Assembly (NCBI GenBank): GCA_044370375.1
Contig: JBILVQ010000002.1
Span: 1 to 43,184, forward strand
DNA length: 43,184 nt
Origin: JBILVQ01 sp044370375
GTDB taxonomy: Bacteria; Bacteroidota; Bacteroidia; UBA4408
Direction of reading: 5' to 3'
The notes under the pieces were generated by a model. That model made no database searches. It was not told where the DNA came from and saw only the letters and a program-made list of their open reading frames with translations. Positions 33,535 to 42,343 of the stretch are shown piece by piece. The position numbers were made by a program, and so were the translations under genes. The first letter of the stretch is position 1; the number at the start of each line of letters is the position of its first letter.

Positions 33535-36420
33535 TTAAATGTTAACTTCTGTTTCCATGTAATTTTCAATGGGTAAACAGGAGCAAACTAAGTTTCTGTC
33601 TCCGTAAGCATTGTCAATCCTTGATACACTGGGCCAGAATTTATTTTCCCTCACCCAAGCCAGCGGATACGCAGCTTTTTCCCTGCTGTAATCATGATTC
33701 CAGTTTGAACTAATCACAGATTTTGCCGTGTGAGGTGCATTTTTTAACAAATTGTCTTTCGTGTTTCCGCTTTCAGCAATTTCATCAATTTCTTTTCTGA
33801 TTTGAATCAGTGCTTCACAAAAACGATCCAGTTCTTCTTTTGATTCACTTTCGGTGGGTTCAACCATGATGGTGTCGTGCACAGGGAACGATACGGTAGG
33901 TGCATGAAACCCATAATCCATTAATCGTTTGGCAATATCACCTACTTCAACACCCGCCGACTTTTTAAAAGAAGAACAATCCAAAATCATTTCGTGGGCA
34001 CAGCGTCCGTTTTTCCCAACGTAAAGGGTAGGGTAGTGGTTTTTTAATTTTTCCTTGATGTAGTTTGCATTCAGGATGGCAAATTCAGTAGAGCTTTTTA
34101 ATCCTGCGGATCCCAGCATTTTAATATAGCCGTAAGAAATGAGCAATATTAATGCACTTCCGTAGGGCGCTGCTGATATGGCGTGAATCCCTTCAGTGCC
34201 CCCGGTTTTTGTCATTGGATGACCCGGCAGGAAGGGCAAAAGTTGTTTTGCAACACCAATGGGGCCCATGCCCGGTCCACCCCCACCATGCGGAATGGCA
34301 AAGGTTTTGTGTAAATTTAGATGGCAAACATCAGCTCCAATATTGCCCGGACTGGTGAGGCCAACCTGTGCATTCATATTGGCACCATCCATATACACTT
34401 GTCCGCCATTTTGATGGATGATTCCTGTAATTTCAATAATTCCTTCTTCAAAAACTCCGTGTGTTGATGGATAAGTGACCATCAAACAACTGAGTTTGTC
34501 TTTATGCTTTTCTGCCTTTTCCTTTAAATCTTGAATATCGATATTGCCTTTTTCATCACATTTTACCACGATTATTTCCATTCCGGCCATGGCTGCACTC
34601 GCCGGATTGGTGCCATGTGCAGAGGAAGGAATCAAAGCAATGTTTCGGTGATGGTCTCCCCTTGAGTGGTGATAGGCTCTGATTACCATTAGCCCCGCAT
34701 ATTCTCCTTGGGCTCCAGAATTAGGCTGAAAACTCATGCCGGCAAACCCTGTAATATTCGATAAATCCTTGTCCAATTCGTCAATCAAAAGGCGGTAACC
34801 TTCTGCCTGATTCGCAGGAACAAAAGGGTGAATGTTGGCAAATTCTGGCCAGGTTATAGGATACAATTCTGCAGCAGCATTGAGTTTCATGGTGCAGGAA
34901 CCCAATGAAATCATGCTGTGTACCAATGAAAGGTCTTTGTTTTCTAACCTTTTGATATACCGCATCATCTCTGACTCAGAATGATACTTTGAAAAAACAG
35001 GGTGCGTTAAATAGGATGATGTTCTGCATAATTCACTGCCTTCAATTATGCCATTAACATTTCCGTTGTTTTCAACTTTTGTTTGTCCCGAAATACTTGA
35101 AAAGGCCTGTAAAATGTTTTTTAAATCTGTTTCATCGAAGGTTTCATCCAAAGAAATACAAACAGAATGATGATGGGTGTAGTAAAAATTAATTGAAAGT
35201 GCTTCGCTCGATTTTTTTAACAATTCAACCTCTGCATCATTTTTTAACTGAATCTGAATCGTGTCGAAATATAATGGGTTGATTTGACGAAAGCCCATGC
35301 CTATCAATTGTGATGATAAATGGGTTGTTTGTCCGTGAACATAGTCAGCAATTTCTTTTATACCTGTAGGACCATGATATACCGCGTACATAGAGGCCAT
35401 GATGGCCAACAGGGCTTGTGCCGTACAAATGTTGGAGGTGGCTTTATCTCTTCTGATGTGTTGTTCCCTGGTTTGCAAGGCCATTCTTAAGGCATGGTTC
35501 CCCGATGCATCCATGGAAACACCAATGATTCGGCCGGGTAATAATCTTTTGTAATCTTCACGACAGGCAAAAAATGCTGCGTGGGGTCCTCCATATCCCA
35601 TGGGAACACCAAATCTTTGCGAGTTACCAAACACAACATCTGCACCCCATTCTCCGGGAGGAACCAATACTGCCAAACTCAGTAAATCTGTTCCAACCCC
35701 TACGTGAATTCCGAATTTTTTACACTCCAAGGTGAGGCTTCTGTAATCCTCTACACTTCCGTGGGCATTGGGATATTGTAGCATTAGACCAAAATATTCG
35801 GCCCCGGGCTTAAAATTCTTTACATTACCAATATCTAGTTGAATCCCCAGCGGGGCACTGCGGGTAATTAACAAATCGATGGTTTGGGGCAAACAGGTTT
35901 CAGAAACAAATAGTTTGTTGGCTCCTCTTTGAACACTTTCTTTGCTACGGCTGGCATAAATCATGGCCATGGCCTCTGCCGCAGCTGTGGCTTCGTCCAG
36001 CAGCGATGCATTTGCAATTTCCATTCCGGTAAGATCCATTACCATGGTTTGAAAATTCAACAAAGCCTCCAGTCTTCCTTGTGCGATTTCTGCTTGATAT
36101 GGAGTATAGGCAGTGTACCATCCCGGATTTTCAAGAATGTTCCTTTGAATAACCGGTGGTATAATGGTGTTGTAGTATCCTAGTCCGATAAAACTTCTGA
36201 ACATCTTGTTTTTTGCACCAATAGCCCGTAAATGCTGATGGTACTCAAACTCGCCCATGGGTTCTCCAACCGCCAAATCCCCTTTCAGCCGGATGACAGA
36301 TGGTACGGTTTCCGAGATTAATTCGTCCATAGAGTTCGCACCGATTGTTTTTAACATTTCAGCAACATCGGCCTTTCTCGGACCAATATGTCTTGACGCA
36401 AAGGAGTGTGGTTTTGCCAT
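33535..36420 (-). CDS. gcvP: Glycine dehydrogenase (decarboxylating), P-protein
   Basis: The PLP-dependent P-protein of the glycine cleavage system, which decarboxylates glycine and passes the aminomethyl group to the lipoyl H-protein. The single 961-residue chain is the fused form with both halves. The N-terminal half has SFIGLGYYNTIIPPVIQRN and TPYQAEIAQGRLEALLNFQ. The C-terminal half has LGSCTMKLNAAAE and the PLP lysine in CHLNLHKTFAIPHGGGGPG (about residue 710). No gcvH or gcvT gene lies in the window, so they are encoded elsewhere. An exact -7 box (36444-36451, minus strand) lies 23 bases before the ATG. Confidence 0.97.
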   Translation of the reverse strand: MAKPHSFASRHIGPRKADVAEMLKTIGANSMDELISETVPSVIRLKGDLAVGEPMGEFEYHQHLRAIGAKNKMFRSFIGLGYYNTIIPPVIQRNILENPGWYTAYTPYQAEIAQGRLEALLNFQTMVMDLTGMEIANASLLDEATAAAEAMAMIYASRSKESVQRGANKLFVSETCLPQTIDLLITRSAPLGIQLDIGNVKNFKPGAEYFGLMLQYPNAHGSVEDYRSLTLECKKFGIHVGVGTDLLSLAVLVPPGEWGADVVFGNSQRFGVPMGYGGPHAAFFACREDYKRLLPGRIIGVSMDASGNHALRMALQTREQHIRRDKATSNICTAQALLAIMASMYAVYHGPTGIKEIADYVHGQTTHLSSQLIGMGFRQINPLYFDTIQIQLKNDAEVELLKKSSEALSINFYYTHHHSVCISLDETFDETDLKNILQAFSSISGQTKVENNGNVNGIIEGSELCRTSSYLTHPVFSKYHSESEMMRYIKRLENKDLSLVHSMISLGSCTMKLNAAAELYPITWPEFANIHPFVPANQAEGYRLLIDELDKDLSNITGFAGMSFQPNSGAQGEYAGLMVIRAYHHSRGDHHRNIALIPSSAHGTNPASAAMAGMEIIVVKCDEKGNIDIQDLKEKAEKHKDKLSCLMVTYPSTHGVFEEGIIEITGIIHQNGGQVYMDGANMNAQVGLTSPGNIGADVCHLNLHKTFAIPHGGGGPGMGPIGVAKQLLPFLPGHPMTKTGGTEGIHAISAAPYGSALILLISYGYIKMLGSAGLKSSTEFAILNANYIKEKLKNHYPTLYVGKNGRCAHEMILDCSSFKKSAGVEVGDIAKRLMDYGFHAPTVSFPVHDTIMVEPTESESKEELDRFCEALIQIRKEIDEIAESGNTKDNLLKNAPHTAKSVISSNWNHDYSREKAAYPLAWVRENKFWPSVSRIDNAYGDRNLVCSCLPIENYMETEVNI

Positions 36421-36443
36421 TGGAGGTTTTAAATTTATTCCGA

Positions 36444-36451
36444 CAAAAATA
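36444..36451 (-). promoter_or_regulatory. Candidate -7 box of gcvP
   Basis: TATTTTTG on the minus strand, exact to TAnnTTTG, 23 bases before the ATG. No clear -33 box, and this sequence also occurs by chance in this AT-rich DNA. Confidence 0.4.
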
Positions 36452-36508
36452 ATAACATTCAGATTGTAAAACAGTTCGTGCTTTTTTAATTTTCTTCCTT
36501 TTTTCCCT

Positions 36509-36516
36509 TAACTTTG
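36509..36516 (+). promoter_or_regulatory. Candidate -7 box for the 36536 gene
   Basis: TAACTTTG, exact to TAnnTTTG, 19 bases before the ATG; a TTTT stretch ends 21 bases upstream at 36487. Confidence 0.48.
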
Positions 36517-36535
36517 TTCTAGATTTCAAAATTGG

Positions 36536-37201
36536 ATGAAAAATTTTCTTGCCTCTCTGCTGCTTTTTCTTGTTTTTTCGTTTGCTCCTGTTGCCTCCAT
36601 TGGGCAAGAAATGGTGCAAATGATGGATGGAAATAAACTGTTTGTTACACTGGTCGATACTTCCGGCAAAATAATTAAGGTGGAGGATCCCGATCCGCCC
36701 AAAAGAAAAAAAAACGCAGCCGAAAAAGCCATTGTCAGCTTTGAAAAGGAAAGGGTTTTTTCCGTAACCTACCGAACAGGTGAAGAAGTAGTTTACTACC
36801 GACAAGATACAACCAGTCAGGAGGACGATAACCTGCTAACCATTGATGAAATGCGCTCTTACCTTGCCGGTGTACATGACGCTAAAAACAGGTATAAATC
36901 TCCAGGTGCTTTTTGGGCCTGTTTTGCAACAGGTGTGGCCTCTGGTTTAACCCTTCCCTTATTACTTTCTCCATTGGTACCCGTAGGAATGACCTATTTC
37001 ATGGGAACCCGCTGGATAAAAGTGAACAGAGAGCACATCTCTGACCCTAAATATTTAAAAGATGAGTTCTATATAATGGGTTACGAAAGAACTGCGCGAA
37101 GCATGAGAGTTCAGGGGTCATTGGGTGGTACTTTGTCTGGCCTTTTTGTTGGTATTTTGGCATCTACAACCCTGTTTAACGAAAACCTAACTTCAGAGTA
37201 A
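36536..37201 (+). CDS. Membrane/exported protein of unknown function
   Basis: I do not recognise this 221-residue protein. It has a signal peptide (about 1-23, ending near SIGQ), then a short beta-like region (LFVTLVDTSGKIIKVEDP, VFSVTYRTGEEVVYY) of the kind found in small Bacteroidota periplasmic domains. Two hydrophobic stretches follow (about 128-160 and 195-215), rich in Gly, Ala, Leu and Pro, that could span or lie on the membrane. A run of nine A (36706-36714) lies inside the basic KRKKN segment. The next gene starts 10 bases beyond the stop, so it is probably cotranscribed with the UbiA-like protein. Confidence 0.7.
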   Translation: MKNFLASLLLFLVFSFAPVASIGQEMVQMMDGNKLFVTLVDTSGKIIKVEDPDPPKRKKNAAEKAIVSFEKERVFSVTYRTGEEVVYYRQDTTSQEDDNLLTIDEMRSYLAGVHDAKNRYKSPGAFWACFATGVASGLTLPLLLSPLVPVGMTYFMGTRWIKVNREHISDPKYLKDEFYIMGYERTARSMRVQGSLGGTLSGLFVGILASTTLFNENLTSE

Positions 37202-37210
37202 TTTTTTTTT

Positions 37211-38077
37211 TTGAAACAACTGGTAATTGGGCTTTGTTACGCTAACCTTTGGGTTGCATTGCAAATTGCGCTTTTTTCTTTACCCTTTTCGTTTCAGTTT
37301 CTTCCTCCGGCATTGGCGCAAAAGTATGCTATCCTTGTCTTTCTTTTTTCTTTTTTAGTATATGTTCTCTTAAGGAGGGAAGCACTTTTCTCTAAACCTT
37401 CAAACACTGAACAGCCACAGTTGTTGTGGACCTACCCCAACCGAGGTTTCATGCTGCTTTTGGTCTTGCTCTCCATTATCGGTATTCTGGTTTTGCTGTT
37501 TTGGTATTTTCCAATCAAGCAGCTCATTTTTTGGATGCCGCTCCTTCCTTTGCTGGTCTTTTATAATTGGAATTTCGAACAAAAGAGAACAAAGGTTAAT
37601 ACACTGCGGAAATTTGGCGGACTAAAACCCTTGGTAATTACATTTTGTGTTGTTTGGGTTGCCTATTTCTCACCATTGTTGGCGGGCCATTTTTTGGTTG
37701 GATTACAACAGTCGCTGTTGGCAATTTTGTTAGAAGCATTGGCTTTGTTTTTTTTTGTTCTTTCTCTTGTCCTTCCTTTCGATATCAGAGATATTCAATA
37801 TGATTTTCAAAATGGCTTGAAAACCATTCCTGTTATTTTGGGAGAAAGAAAAACCCGTTTGGTTTGTATGGGCCTTCTTACGTTTTATGGCTCGCTTTTT
37901 TTGCTAATCTTCCTGCTTGATTTAAGGCCATTGGGGCAAATTTGGCCACACTGGATTGCAATGATAGCAGGTTGGGCCCTACTTGCCGACAAGGGATTAA
38001 CCCGTGAATCCTGGGAATATTTGTGGTGGGTTGACGGCTTGCTAGGGTTCCCGGCTTTGCTTTGGCTGTTATTTTAA
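37211..38077 (+). CDS. UbiA-like membrane protein, one Asp motif missing
   Basis: A 288-residue protein with eight or nine hydrophobic helices. The segment FDIRDIQYDFQNGLKTIPVILG matches the second Asp-rich motif (DxxxD with following G and TIP) of UbiA prenyltransferases, which transfer polyprenyl chains to aromatic rings or heme. The first motif (NDxxD, expected between helices 2 and 3) is absent; the corresponding region reads VYVLLRRE. It may be a divergent or inactive family member. The only reasonable start is TTG 37211, directly behind a run of eleven T. It ends 5 bases from the convergent hemL gene with no terminator between them. Confidence 0.7.
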   Translation: MKQLVIGLCYANLWVALQIALFSLPFSFQFLPPALAQKYAILVFLFSFLVYVLLRREALFSKPSNTEQPQLLWTYPNRGFMLLLVLLSIIGILVLLFWYFPIKQLIFWMPLLPLLVFYNWNFEQKRTKVNTLRKFGGLKPLVITFCVVWVAYFSPLLAGHFLVGLQQSLLAILLEALALFFFVLSLVLPFDIRDIQYDFQNGLKTIPVILGERKTRLVCMGLLTFYGSLFLLIFLLDLRPLGQIWPHWIAMIAGWALLADKGLTRESWEYLWWVDGLLGFPALLWLLF

Positions 38078-38082
38078 AGCAA

Positions 38083-39369
38083 TTACAAAACCTTGAGTAA
38101 ACAGCCGGCAATTTTTTCTGCTGCAAGCATTAGTTGTTCGGTAGTATGCGCTGCAGAAACAAAACCAACTTCATAACCCGATGGTCCTATGTAGACCCCT
38201 TCCTCTAAAAGCAAGTGATAGAACTCACCAAATTTTTTCATAGAGCTTGGGTCAATTTCTTCGGCAGTACGAATTGTTTCTTTTTCTGTAAAAGCAATCC
38301 AAAAAATTGAGCCAATTCTAAAAATTTTACAAGCTTTTTTACCTGCAATTTTTTGTTGAATTTGTTCCACAAGAAAGGAACATTTTTTATCCAGCTCTTC
38401 ATAAAATCCGGGTTTAAGACAAATCGACAACTGGGCAATTCCTGCTGCCATCGCCACCGGATTACCGGATAATGTGCCTGCTTGGTAAACAGGTCCTTCC
38501 GGAGAAATACTTTGCATAATAGGGTCTTTGGCTCCGTAAGCCCCTACCGGCAATCCGCCCCCAAGAATTTTTCCATAAGTGCAAATGTCGGGTTGAATTT
38601 GGTAAGTGCCGGCTGCTCCGCAAAACGAAGTTCTGAATCCTGAAATCACTTCATCAAAAATCAAAAGACAACCCACTTCGGTGCATTTTTTTCTGAGGTA
38701 AGTTAAAAACTCTTTTCGTTGAAGTAACAAGCCATTGTTGGCGGGTACCGGCTCAATAATGACGGCTGCAACATCGCTGCCAAATTGTTCTAGGGCCAAA
38801 TCCAGGGCAGCCTCATTGTCCAGTGGTAATACGATGGTATCCTTTACAACAGATTCTGGTACCCCCGCCGAGGAGCTATTGCCAAAAGTAACCAGCCCCG
38901 AACCGGCCTTTACCAATAATGAGTCGGTATGTCCGTGATAACAACCTTCAAATTTGATAATTTTATTTTTTTGGGTAAATCCTCTCGCTAAACGAATGGC
39001 CGACATAACCGCTTCTGTACCTGAACTAACAAATCTGATTTTGTCGATGTATGGATTATTGTTTAGGATTAATTCTCCCAAACGGTTTTCAAGTTGTGTG
39101 GGTGCCCCAAAAGAGGTTCCTTTTATCATGGTCTCCCTTATGGATGAAAGTATTTCATCATTGGCATGACCCAAAATCAAAGGACCCCACGAACAACAAA
39201 AGTCTATATACTCATTGCCGTCGGCATCGGTAATTTTTGCCCCTTTTCCACTTTCAATAAAAAGTGGAGTTCCTCCTACCGACCGAAAGGCCCGCACAGG
39301 GCTATTGACACCACCGGGAAAAAGTTTTTTGGCGTTATTGAAAAGTTCCGCTGAACGTTGGTTTTTCAT
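38083..39369 (-). CDS. hemL: Glutamate-1-semialdehyde 2,1-aminomutase
   Basis: Converts glutamate-1-semialdehyde to 5-aminolevulinate, the second step of C5-pathway heme synthesis, in the cytoplasm. The 428 residues are standard. Family markers are the opening PGGVNSPVRAF, VSSGTEAVMSAIRLARG, GCYHGHTDSLLVKAGSG, IFDEVISGFR with the PLP-binding Asp239, and TYGKILGGGLPVGAYG with the Schiff-base Lys267. Related aminotransferases lack the N-terminal PGGVNSP pattern, so the assignment is firm. It is divergent from kynureninase, with an exact -7 box 17 bases before its ATG, and convergent with the UbiA-like gene. Confidence 0.96.
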   Translation of the reverse strand: MKNQRSAELFNNAKKLFPGGVNSPVRAFRSVGGTPLFIESGKGAKITDADGNEYIDFCCSWGPLILGHANDEILSSIRETMIKGTSFGAPTQLENRLGELILNNNPYIDKIRFVSSGTEAVMSAIRLARGFTQKNKIIKFEGCYHGHTDSLLVKAGSGLVTFGNSSSAGVPESVVKDTIVLPLDNEAALDLALEQFGSDVAAVIIEPVPANNGLLLQRKEFLTYLRKKCTEVGCLLIFDEVISGFRTSFCGAAGTYQIQPDICTYGKILGGGLPVGAYGAKDPIMQSISPEGPVYQAGTLSGNPVAMAAGIAQLSICLKPGFYEELDKKCSFLVEQIQQKIAGKKACKIFRIGSIFWIAFTEKETIRTAEEIDPSSMKKFGEFYHLLLEEGVYIGPSGYEVGFVSAAHTTEQLMLAAEKIAGCLLKVL

Positions 39370-39386
39370 AGAAGTTTTTGTGAGCG

Positions 39387-39402
39387 CAAATATATACTTT
39401 TG
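39387..39402. promoter_or_regulatory. Abutting divergent -7 boxes for hemL and kynU
   Basis: The minus-strand box TATATTTG (39387-39394, hemL) directly touches the plus-strand box TACTTTTG (39395-39402, kynU); both are exact TAnnTTTG matches at 17 and 23 bases from their start codons. The -33 boxes are less clear. Confidence 0.55.
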
Positions 39403-39425
39403 ACAGGCCTTTGAATGACAAAAAT

Positions 39426-40718
39426 ATGGACTACAAAAATGAATTTGAATTTGCCCAAAACGCAGACCAAAATGACAGGTTTCGCGATTTCAGGGATTTG
39501 TTCTACTTCCCTCAGCTAAATGGTAAGGATGCGCTTTACTTTACCGGTAACTCTTTGGGTCTTCAAACAAAATCAACGGCTGCATGCATAAAGCAGGAAC
39601 TTGACGATTGGGCCAAACATGGAGTAGAAGGTCATTTCAATGCAAAAAATCCATGGTTTGCTTATCATGAATGGTTTGCAAAACCTTTGTCGAAAATTGT
39701 TGGAGCCCTCCCCTCCGAAGTTGTTGCCATGAATCAGTTAACGGTGAATCTGCACCTGTTAATGGTTTCCTTTTATCGACCAACTCCTCGAAAATTTAAA
39801 ATACTTTGTGAAGCAAGAGCCTTCCCCTCCGATCAATATGCACTTGAATCTCAGGTCCGCTTTCATGGCTTTGCTCCCGAAGATGCCATCATCGAAATTG
39901 TTCCGCGCCCGGGCGAATATTGCATTCGGGAGGAAGATATTTTGGAAGCCATTGATACCCATGCAGATGAACTAGCCCTGGTTTTGATGGGTGGCGTTAA
40001 TTACGTGACCGGACAGTTTTTTAATCTTGAAAAAATTACCCATGCCGGGCATTTGGTGAATGCCTTGGTGGGTTTCGATTTGGCACATGCAGCAGGAAAT
40101 GTTCCACTAATGCTTCATGATTGGGATGTTGATTTTGCTTGCTGGTGTTCTTACAAGTACCTTAACTCCGGACCCGGTGGAGTAGGCGGAGTTTTTGTTC
40201 ACGAAAAACATCATCAATTGGACTGGCCCCGTTTTGCAGGATGGTGGGGACATAATAAACAGGAAAGGTTTAAAATGGAAAAGCACTTTAAACCGATTGA
40301 GTCAGCCGAAGCATGGCAAATGAGCAATGCACCGGTTATTTCAATGGCAGCCCATAGAGCCGCCTTAGAGGTGTTTGAAAAAACAGAAATGAGCCTTTTA
40401 AGGGCAAAAAGTCTCCAGTTAACCGGTTTCATGGAATTTCTTATTCTAGAAACAGAGCAGCAATTAAGGGAAAAGGGTTTTCATCATAAAAGTCTTGAAA
40501 TCATTACCCCGCGAGACACAGCCCACAGAGGTTGTCAGCTATCGGTGGTGGCCAATGGTTTCGGAAAAGCATTGCATCAAGATTTAATCAATCAAGGGGT
40601 TATCAGCGATTGGCGCGAACCAAACGTCATCAGGTTTGCACCAGTGCCTCTTTACAATTCCTTTAAAGATGTTTTTGAATTCGGTAAAATTTTGCAAAGA
40701 ATTGTGCTTTCTAACTAA
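39426..40718 (+). CDS. kynU: Kynureninase
   Basis: A PLP enzyme that cleaves kynurenine or 3-hydroxykynurenine to (hydroxy)anthranilate and alanine, in tryptophan breakdown or NAD synthesis. ATG 39426 gives 430 residues; an in-frame TTG at 39411 would lie at or before the predicted transcription start. Motifs are YFTGNSLGLQ, FPSDQYA, GFDLAHAAGN, and CSYKYLNSGPGG with the PLP Lys244, then RFAGWWGH. These, including the GNSLGL start and the WWGH segment, are specific to kynureninase among aspartate-aminotransferase-fold enzymes. No kynurenine monooxygenase or other pathway gene lies in the window. Confidence 0.95.
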   Translation: MDYKNEFEFAQNADQNDRFRDFRDLFYFPQLNGKDALYFTGNSLGLQTKSTAACIKQELDDWAKHGVEGHFNAKNPWFAYHEWFAKPLSKIVGALPSEVVAMNQLTVNLHLLMVSFYRPTPRKFKILCEARAFPSDQYALESQVRFHGFAPEDAIIEIVPRPGEYCIREEDILEAIDTHADELALVLMGGVNYVTGQFFNLEKITHAGHLVNALVGFDLAHAAGNVPLMLHDWDVDFACWCSYKYLNSGPGGVGGVFVHEKHHQLDWPRFAGWWGHNKQERFKMEKHFKPIESAEAWQMSNAPVISMAAHRAALEVFEKTEMSLLRAKSLQLTGFMEFLILETEQQLREKGFHHKSLEIITPRDTAHRGCQLSVVANGFGKALHQDLINQGVISDWREPNVIRFAPVPLYNSFKDVFEFGKILQRIVLSN

Positions 40719-40744
40719 AACCATTCCTTCCCTAAATTTCTTTC

Positions 40745-40774
40745 CTTGATTAATTCCTGAAATTTTTATCTTCG
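40745..40774 (+). promoter_or_regulatory. Candidate promoter of efp
   Basis: CTTG (40745-40748), an 18-base spacer and TATCTTCG (40767-40774), one mismatch each, 22 bases before the ATG and followed by an A-rich leader. Confidence 0.45.
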
Positions 40775-40796
40775 CACCTCCAAAATATTTAAAAAA

Positions 40797-41357
40797 ATGG
40801 CAGATACTTCAGATATCGGGGTTGGTTCAGTGATTCGGTTCAATGGCGAACTTTGTCAGATCATTGAATACACCCACCGTACACCCGGAAACTTAAGGGC
40901 CTTTTATCAGGCAAAAATGAGAAATTTAAAGACCCAGAAATTGGTGGAATACCGCTTTAGGTCGGGTGAAGGAGTTGATTTGGTGAGGATAGAATATCGG
41001 CCACTTCAGTATATTTATTCAGAAGGCGAACACATCGTTTGTATGGACAATACTACTTACGAGCAAGTTCATATTCCATCCGTTTTGTTTGGCGATGGTT
41101 TGAAATTCATGAAAGAGGGAAATGAGGTGAAGGTGGCTTTTGAAGAGGATACCCCGATTACTGCTGAAGCTCCTGTATTTGTTGAATTGCAAATCACTTA
41201 TACAGAGCCCGGGGTTAAAGGCGATACAGCAACCAATACTTTAAAACCGGCAACGCTTGAAACAGGAGCTGTTGTGATGGTTCCACTTTTTGTCAATGAA
41301 TCTGAAAAAATCAGAATCGACACCCGAACAGGTTCTTACGTGGAAAGGGTGAAATAA
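40797..41357 (+). CDS. efp: Elongation factor P with unusual modification loop
   Basis: EF-P binds ribosomes stalled at proline runs and speeds peptide-bond formation. The 186 residues show three beta-barrel domains. The first begins DIGVGSVIRFNGELCQIIEY. The C-terminal one has ITYTEPGVKGDTATNTLKPATLETGA and EKIRIDTRTGSYVERVK, the diagnostic end. The loop that reaches the peptidyl-transferase centre reads HRTPGNLRAF: at the tip, where other EF-Ps have Lys (PGKGQAF) or Arg (PGRSAA), this protein has Asn32. So neither the lysylation nor the rhamnosylation route can apply at that position. The gene is ended by its own terminator, and the lpxD-like gene follows. Confidence 0.95.
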   Translation: MADTSDIGVGSVIRFNGELCQIIEYTHRTPGNLRAFYQAKMRNLKTQKLVEYRFRSGEGVDLVRIEYRPLQYIYSEGEHIVCMDNTTYEQVHIPSVLFGDGLKFMKEGNEVKVAFEEDTPITAEAPVFVELQITYTEPGVKGDTATNTLKPATLETGAVVMVPLFVNESEKIRIDTRTGSYVERVK

Positions 41358-41378
41358 TCATTGATGGTGTTTATCTTT

Positions 41379-41406
41379 AAGCCGGTTTTTACCGGCTTTT
41401 TTTTTT
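41379..41406 (+). terminator. Intrinsic terminator of efp
   Basis: AAGCCGGT (41379-41386) pairs with ACCGGCTT (41391-41398) around TTTT and runs into a T10 tract. It rules out the in-frame TTG at 41405 as start of the next gene if that gene is transcribed from its own promoter. Confidence 0.82.
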
Positions 41407-41425
41407 GCAGCATAATTACGAATCC

Positions 41426-42343
41426 ATGAAACTCAGCAACCCAATAGATGTAAACGATCTGAACTCTTTCGAGGGTTTTACAAGAATTATCGGTGATTTG
41501 AAAGGAAAAATAACCGGTATCAATGAGATTCACATGGTGGAACCTGGAGACCTAACATTTGTGGATCATCCAAAGTATTACAAAAAAGCCTTGGAGTCGG
41601 CCGCAACTTTCATCTTGATCAACACTGATGAGGTTAGCATTCCTGAAGGAAAAACAATCATTGTTTGCAAAGATCCTTTTTCAGTATATAATGGTCTGGT
41701 AGGTAGGTATGTATCTTTTCCTGAAACCAAAGAAATGCAGAGCTCCTCAGCAAAAATTGGAGAAGGGACCATTATTCAGCCCGGAGCCTTTGTAGGTGAA
41801 AAGGTGGTGATTGGAAAGAACTGTGTGATTTTCCCGAATGTAACTTTGCTGGGGCCTGCCATTATTGGTGATAATGTTATTATTCAATCAGGTACCGTGA
41901 TTGGTTCAGATGCCTTTTACTATAAAAAAAGGCCTGACCATTATGAAAAAATGCTTTCCGGAGGACGCACCATAATTGGGAATAATGTAGAAATAGGGGC
42001 TGCTTGCACTATTGATAAAGGTGTTTCAGGCGATACCATTATCGGTGAGGGAACTAAGTTGGATAACCATGTTCACATAGGCCATGATACACATATTGGA
42101 AAAAATTGCCTGCTTGCCGCGCAGGTAGGAGTGGCAGGCGTAGTGGTTATTGAGGATGAGGTTATTTTATGGGGACAGGTGGGTGTTCAAAAAGATTTAA
42201 CGATCGGCAAAGGAGCCATTGTACTTGGACAATCAGGAGTTACAAAATCAATTCCGGGAGCAACAACCTATTTTGGTACTCCGGCCATTGAGGCAAGGAA
42301 AAAATGGCGAGAATTAGCGGCATTAAGGAATCTATCAGATTAG
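41426..42343 (+). CDS. LpxD-like UDP-3-O-acylglucosamine N-acyltransferase
   Basis: A left-handed beta-helix acyltransferase of the LpxD family, which adds the second hydroxyacyl chain to UDP-glucosamine in lipid A synthesis. ATG 41426 gives 305 residues. An N-terminal uridine-binding-like domain (about 1-105) is followed by hexapeptide repeats (IGEGTIIQPGAFVGEKVVIGKNCVIFPNVTL begins them, from about 110). The catalytic His region is LDNHVHIGHDTHIGKNC. LpxD is normally about 340 residues; this one is shorter at the C-terminus and lacks lpxC or fabZ neighbours. It may be a second paralogue, common in this phylum, acting on another UDP-sugar. Confidence 0.88.
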   Translation: MKLSNPIDVNDLNSFEGFTRIIGDLKGKITGINEIHMVEPGDLTFVDHPKYYKKALESAATFILINTDEVSIPEGKTIIVCKDPFSVYNGLVGRYVSFPETKEMQSSSAKIGEGTIIQPGAFVGEKVVIGKNCVIFPNVTLLGPAIIGDNVIIQSGTVIGSDAFYYKKRPDHYEKMLSGGRTIIGNNVEIGAACTIDKGVSGDTIIGEGTKLDNHVHIGHDTHIGKNCLLAAQVGVAGVVVIEDEVILWGQVGVQKDLTIGKGAIVLGQSGVTKSIPGATTYFGTPAIEARKKWRELAALRNLSD

